From Streptosporangiaceae bacterium (GTDB taxonomy: Bacteria > Actinomycetota > Actinomycetes > Streptosporangiales > Streptosporangiaceae): a DNA stretch of 6,421 nucleotides. Where the stretch lies: assembly GCA_030042885.1 (NCBI GenBank), contig JASHYW010000012.1, positions 1-6,421 on the forward strand, read 5' to 3'. Both the position numbers and the translations under genes were made by a program. Of the stretch, positions 5,956 through 6,421 are shown one piece after another. A model generated the notes under the pieces. That model searched no databases. It was given only the letters and a program-made list of their open reading frames with translations, and was not told the origin of the DNA. Numbering within the stretch: position 1 is the first letter of the stretch; the number at the start of each line of letters is the position of its first letter.

Positions 5956-6421
5956 CAGCCTGCCTCCGCCGCCATGGCGACGTCCAGCTGGCCGCCGGTA
6001 TGCCAGAAGACCACGTTCCTGCCTGCCGCGTGTTGGCTCACCAGGGCCAGCGCCTTCGCGGTGTAGACCTGGTCCACCATCAGTCCCTCCGTCTGCATCG
6101 CCTGTTCTGCCGCCGCGGCGCCTTCCGGCGATTCCAGGCCGTGGCCTGGCCCGCGGGCATCGGCCACCACCACGTCATCCGGTCCCACCACGTGCCCAGA
6201 GGCCGGCTCTGTGCCAGGCAGGCCCGGGAGCCCGGATCCGGCCAGCAGGCCCAGGCACTCCCGGGCCAGGGCCAGCACCCGCCTGGCCGTCTCGTCTGCG
6301 GGCCGGCTGACCGCCGCGCCGACCAGCCTCAGCGGCCTGCCCATCAGCACGTTGCCGGCGACCAGGCCGGCCAGGGTGCCGCCGGAACCGGCCGCCACCA
6401 CCACCCGCGCGGAATCGGCGC
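5952..6421 (-). CDS. PLP-dependent D-cysteine desulfhydrase/ACC deaminase family protein (C-terminal part, 5' truncated by window)
   Basis: The frame is open to the right edge; about 156 residues are visible and the PLP lysine lies outside. RVVVAAGSGGTLAGLVAG near the visible start is the glycine-rich phosphate-binding loop of fold-type II PLP enzymes. The segments GPGHGLESPEG, TEGLMVDQVYTAKAL and VVFWHTGGQ are typical of the family that deaminates 1-aminocyclopropane-1-carboxylate or desulfhydrates D-cysteine. In ACC deaminase a Glu follows the conserved Tyr (Y-E-G-K) and a Leu lies in the H-L-G-G loop; here both are Thr (VYTAK, HTGG). This is the D-cysteine desulfhydrase-like state, and substitutions at these two positions are reported to switch ACC deaminase to D-cysteine desulfhydrase. 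Expected products would be pyruvate, ammonia and sulfide from D-cysteine, but another D- or beta-substituted amino acid is possible. It is cotranscribed with the lyase gene (GTGA overlap). Confidence 0.85.
   Translation of the reverse strand, partial: ADSARVVVAAGSGGTLAGLVAGNVLMGRPLRLVGAAVSRPADETARRVLALARECLGLLAGSGLPGLPGTEPASGHVVGPDDVVVADARGPGHGLESPEGAAAAEQAMQTEGLMVDQVYTAKALALVSQHAAGRNVVFWHTGGQLDVAMAAEAGW
5963..5967 (-). promoter_or_regulatory. Ribosome binding site for the argininosuccinate lyase-like gene
   Basis: Read on the minus strand, GGAGG lies 7 bases before the GTG at 5955, inside the last codons of the PLP enzyme gene. It supports the GTG that overlaps the upstream TGA as the true start. 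Confidence 0.75.

Noticed and set aside
4471..6066. Long open frame (531 codons) on the plus strand opposite the lyase gene
   Set aside because: It is a mirror of the GC-biased codons of the minus-strand gene, rich in Arg/Gly/Gln/Pro with no family motif.

Overview
This is a GC-rich window (roughly 70% GC by eye, third codon positions almost always G or C, several GTG starts). It fits a high-GC actinobacterium. Eight of its nine genes resemble known families; both end genes are cut by the window edge. Coding density is near total, with no gene-free stretch over 65 bases, and no tRNA, rRNA, CRISPR array or insertion sequence was seen.

Plus-strand block (1-3022), six tightly packed genes. In order: (1) the C-terminal half of an FAD/NAD(P)H disulfide oxidoreductase of the CoA-disulfide reductase/NADH oxidase type; (2) a small, very basic protein that I do not recognise; (3) a DsrE-like protein of the MSMEG_0572/Sll0783 nitrogen-starvation family, otherwise known from nitrilase/cyanide-assimilation (Nit1C) clusters; (4) a complete nitrile hydratase beta subunit; (5) a 146-residue protein whose first ~84 residues look like the start of the nitrile hydratase alpha subunit and whose last ~60 look like the end of the nitrile hydratase accessory (beta-like) protein, with the whole catalytic metal-binding part of alpha absent; (6) an OsmC-type thiol peroxidase-like protein. 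Genes 4-6 overlap by 4 bases at each junction. A perfect 13-bp inverted repeat sits just before gene 4.

Minus-strand block (3003-6421), transcribed right to left: (9) the C-terminal part of a PLP enzyme of the D-cysteine desulfhydrase/ACC deaminase family; (8) a divergent argininosuccinate-lyase-like enzyme; (7) a DUF1116 protein related to E. coli YlbE/YahG, the family of the AllG subunit of oxamate carbamoyltransferase. The three are translationally coupled (4-base overlap, then a 1-base gap) and collide tail to tail with the OsmC gene (20-base overlap).

Interpretation: both blocks look like nitrogen-scavenging functions, nitrile chemistry on the plus strand and C-N lyase plus carbamoyl-transfer-like chemistry on the minus strand. 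The plus block also carries several thiol-redox proteins. The most striking item is the in-frame alpha/accessory fusion at 2148-2588. It is either a deletion (real or from assembly) that removed the nitrile hydratase active site, or a maintained new protein architecture.
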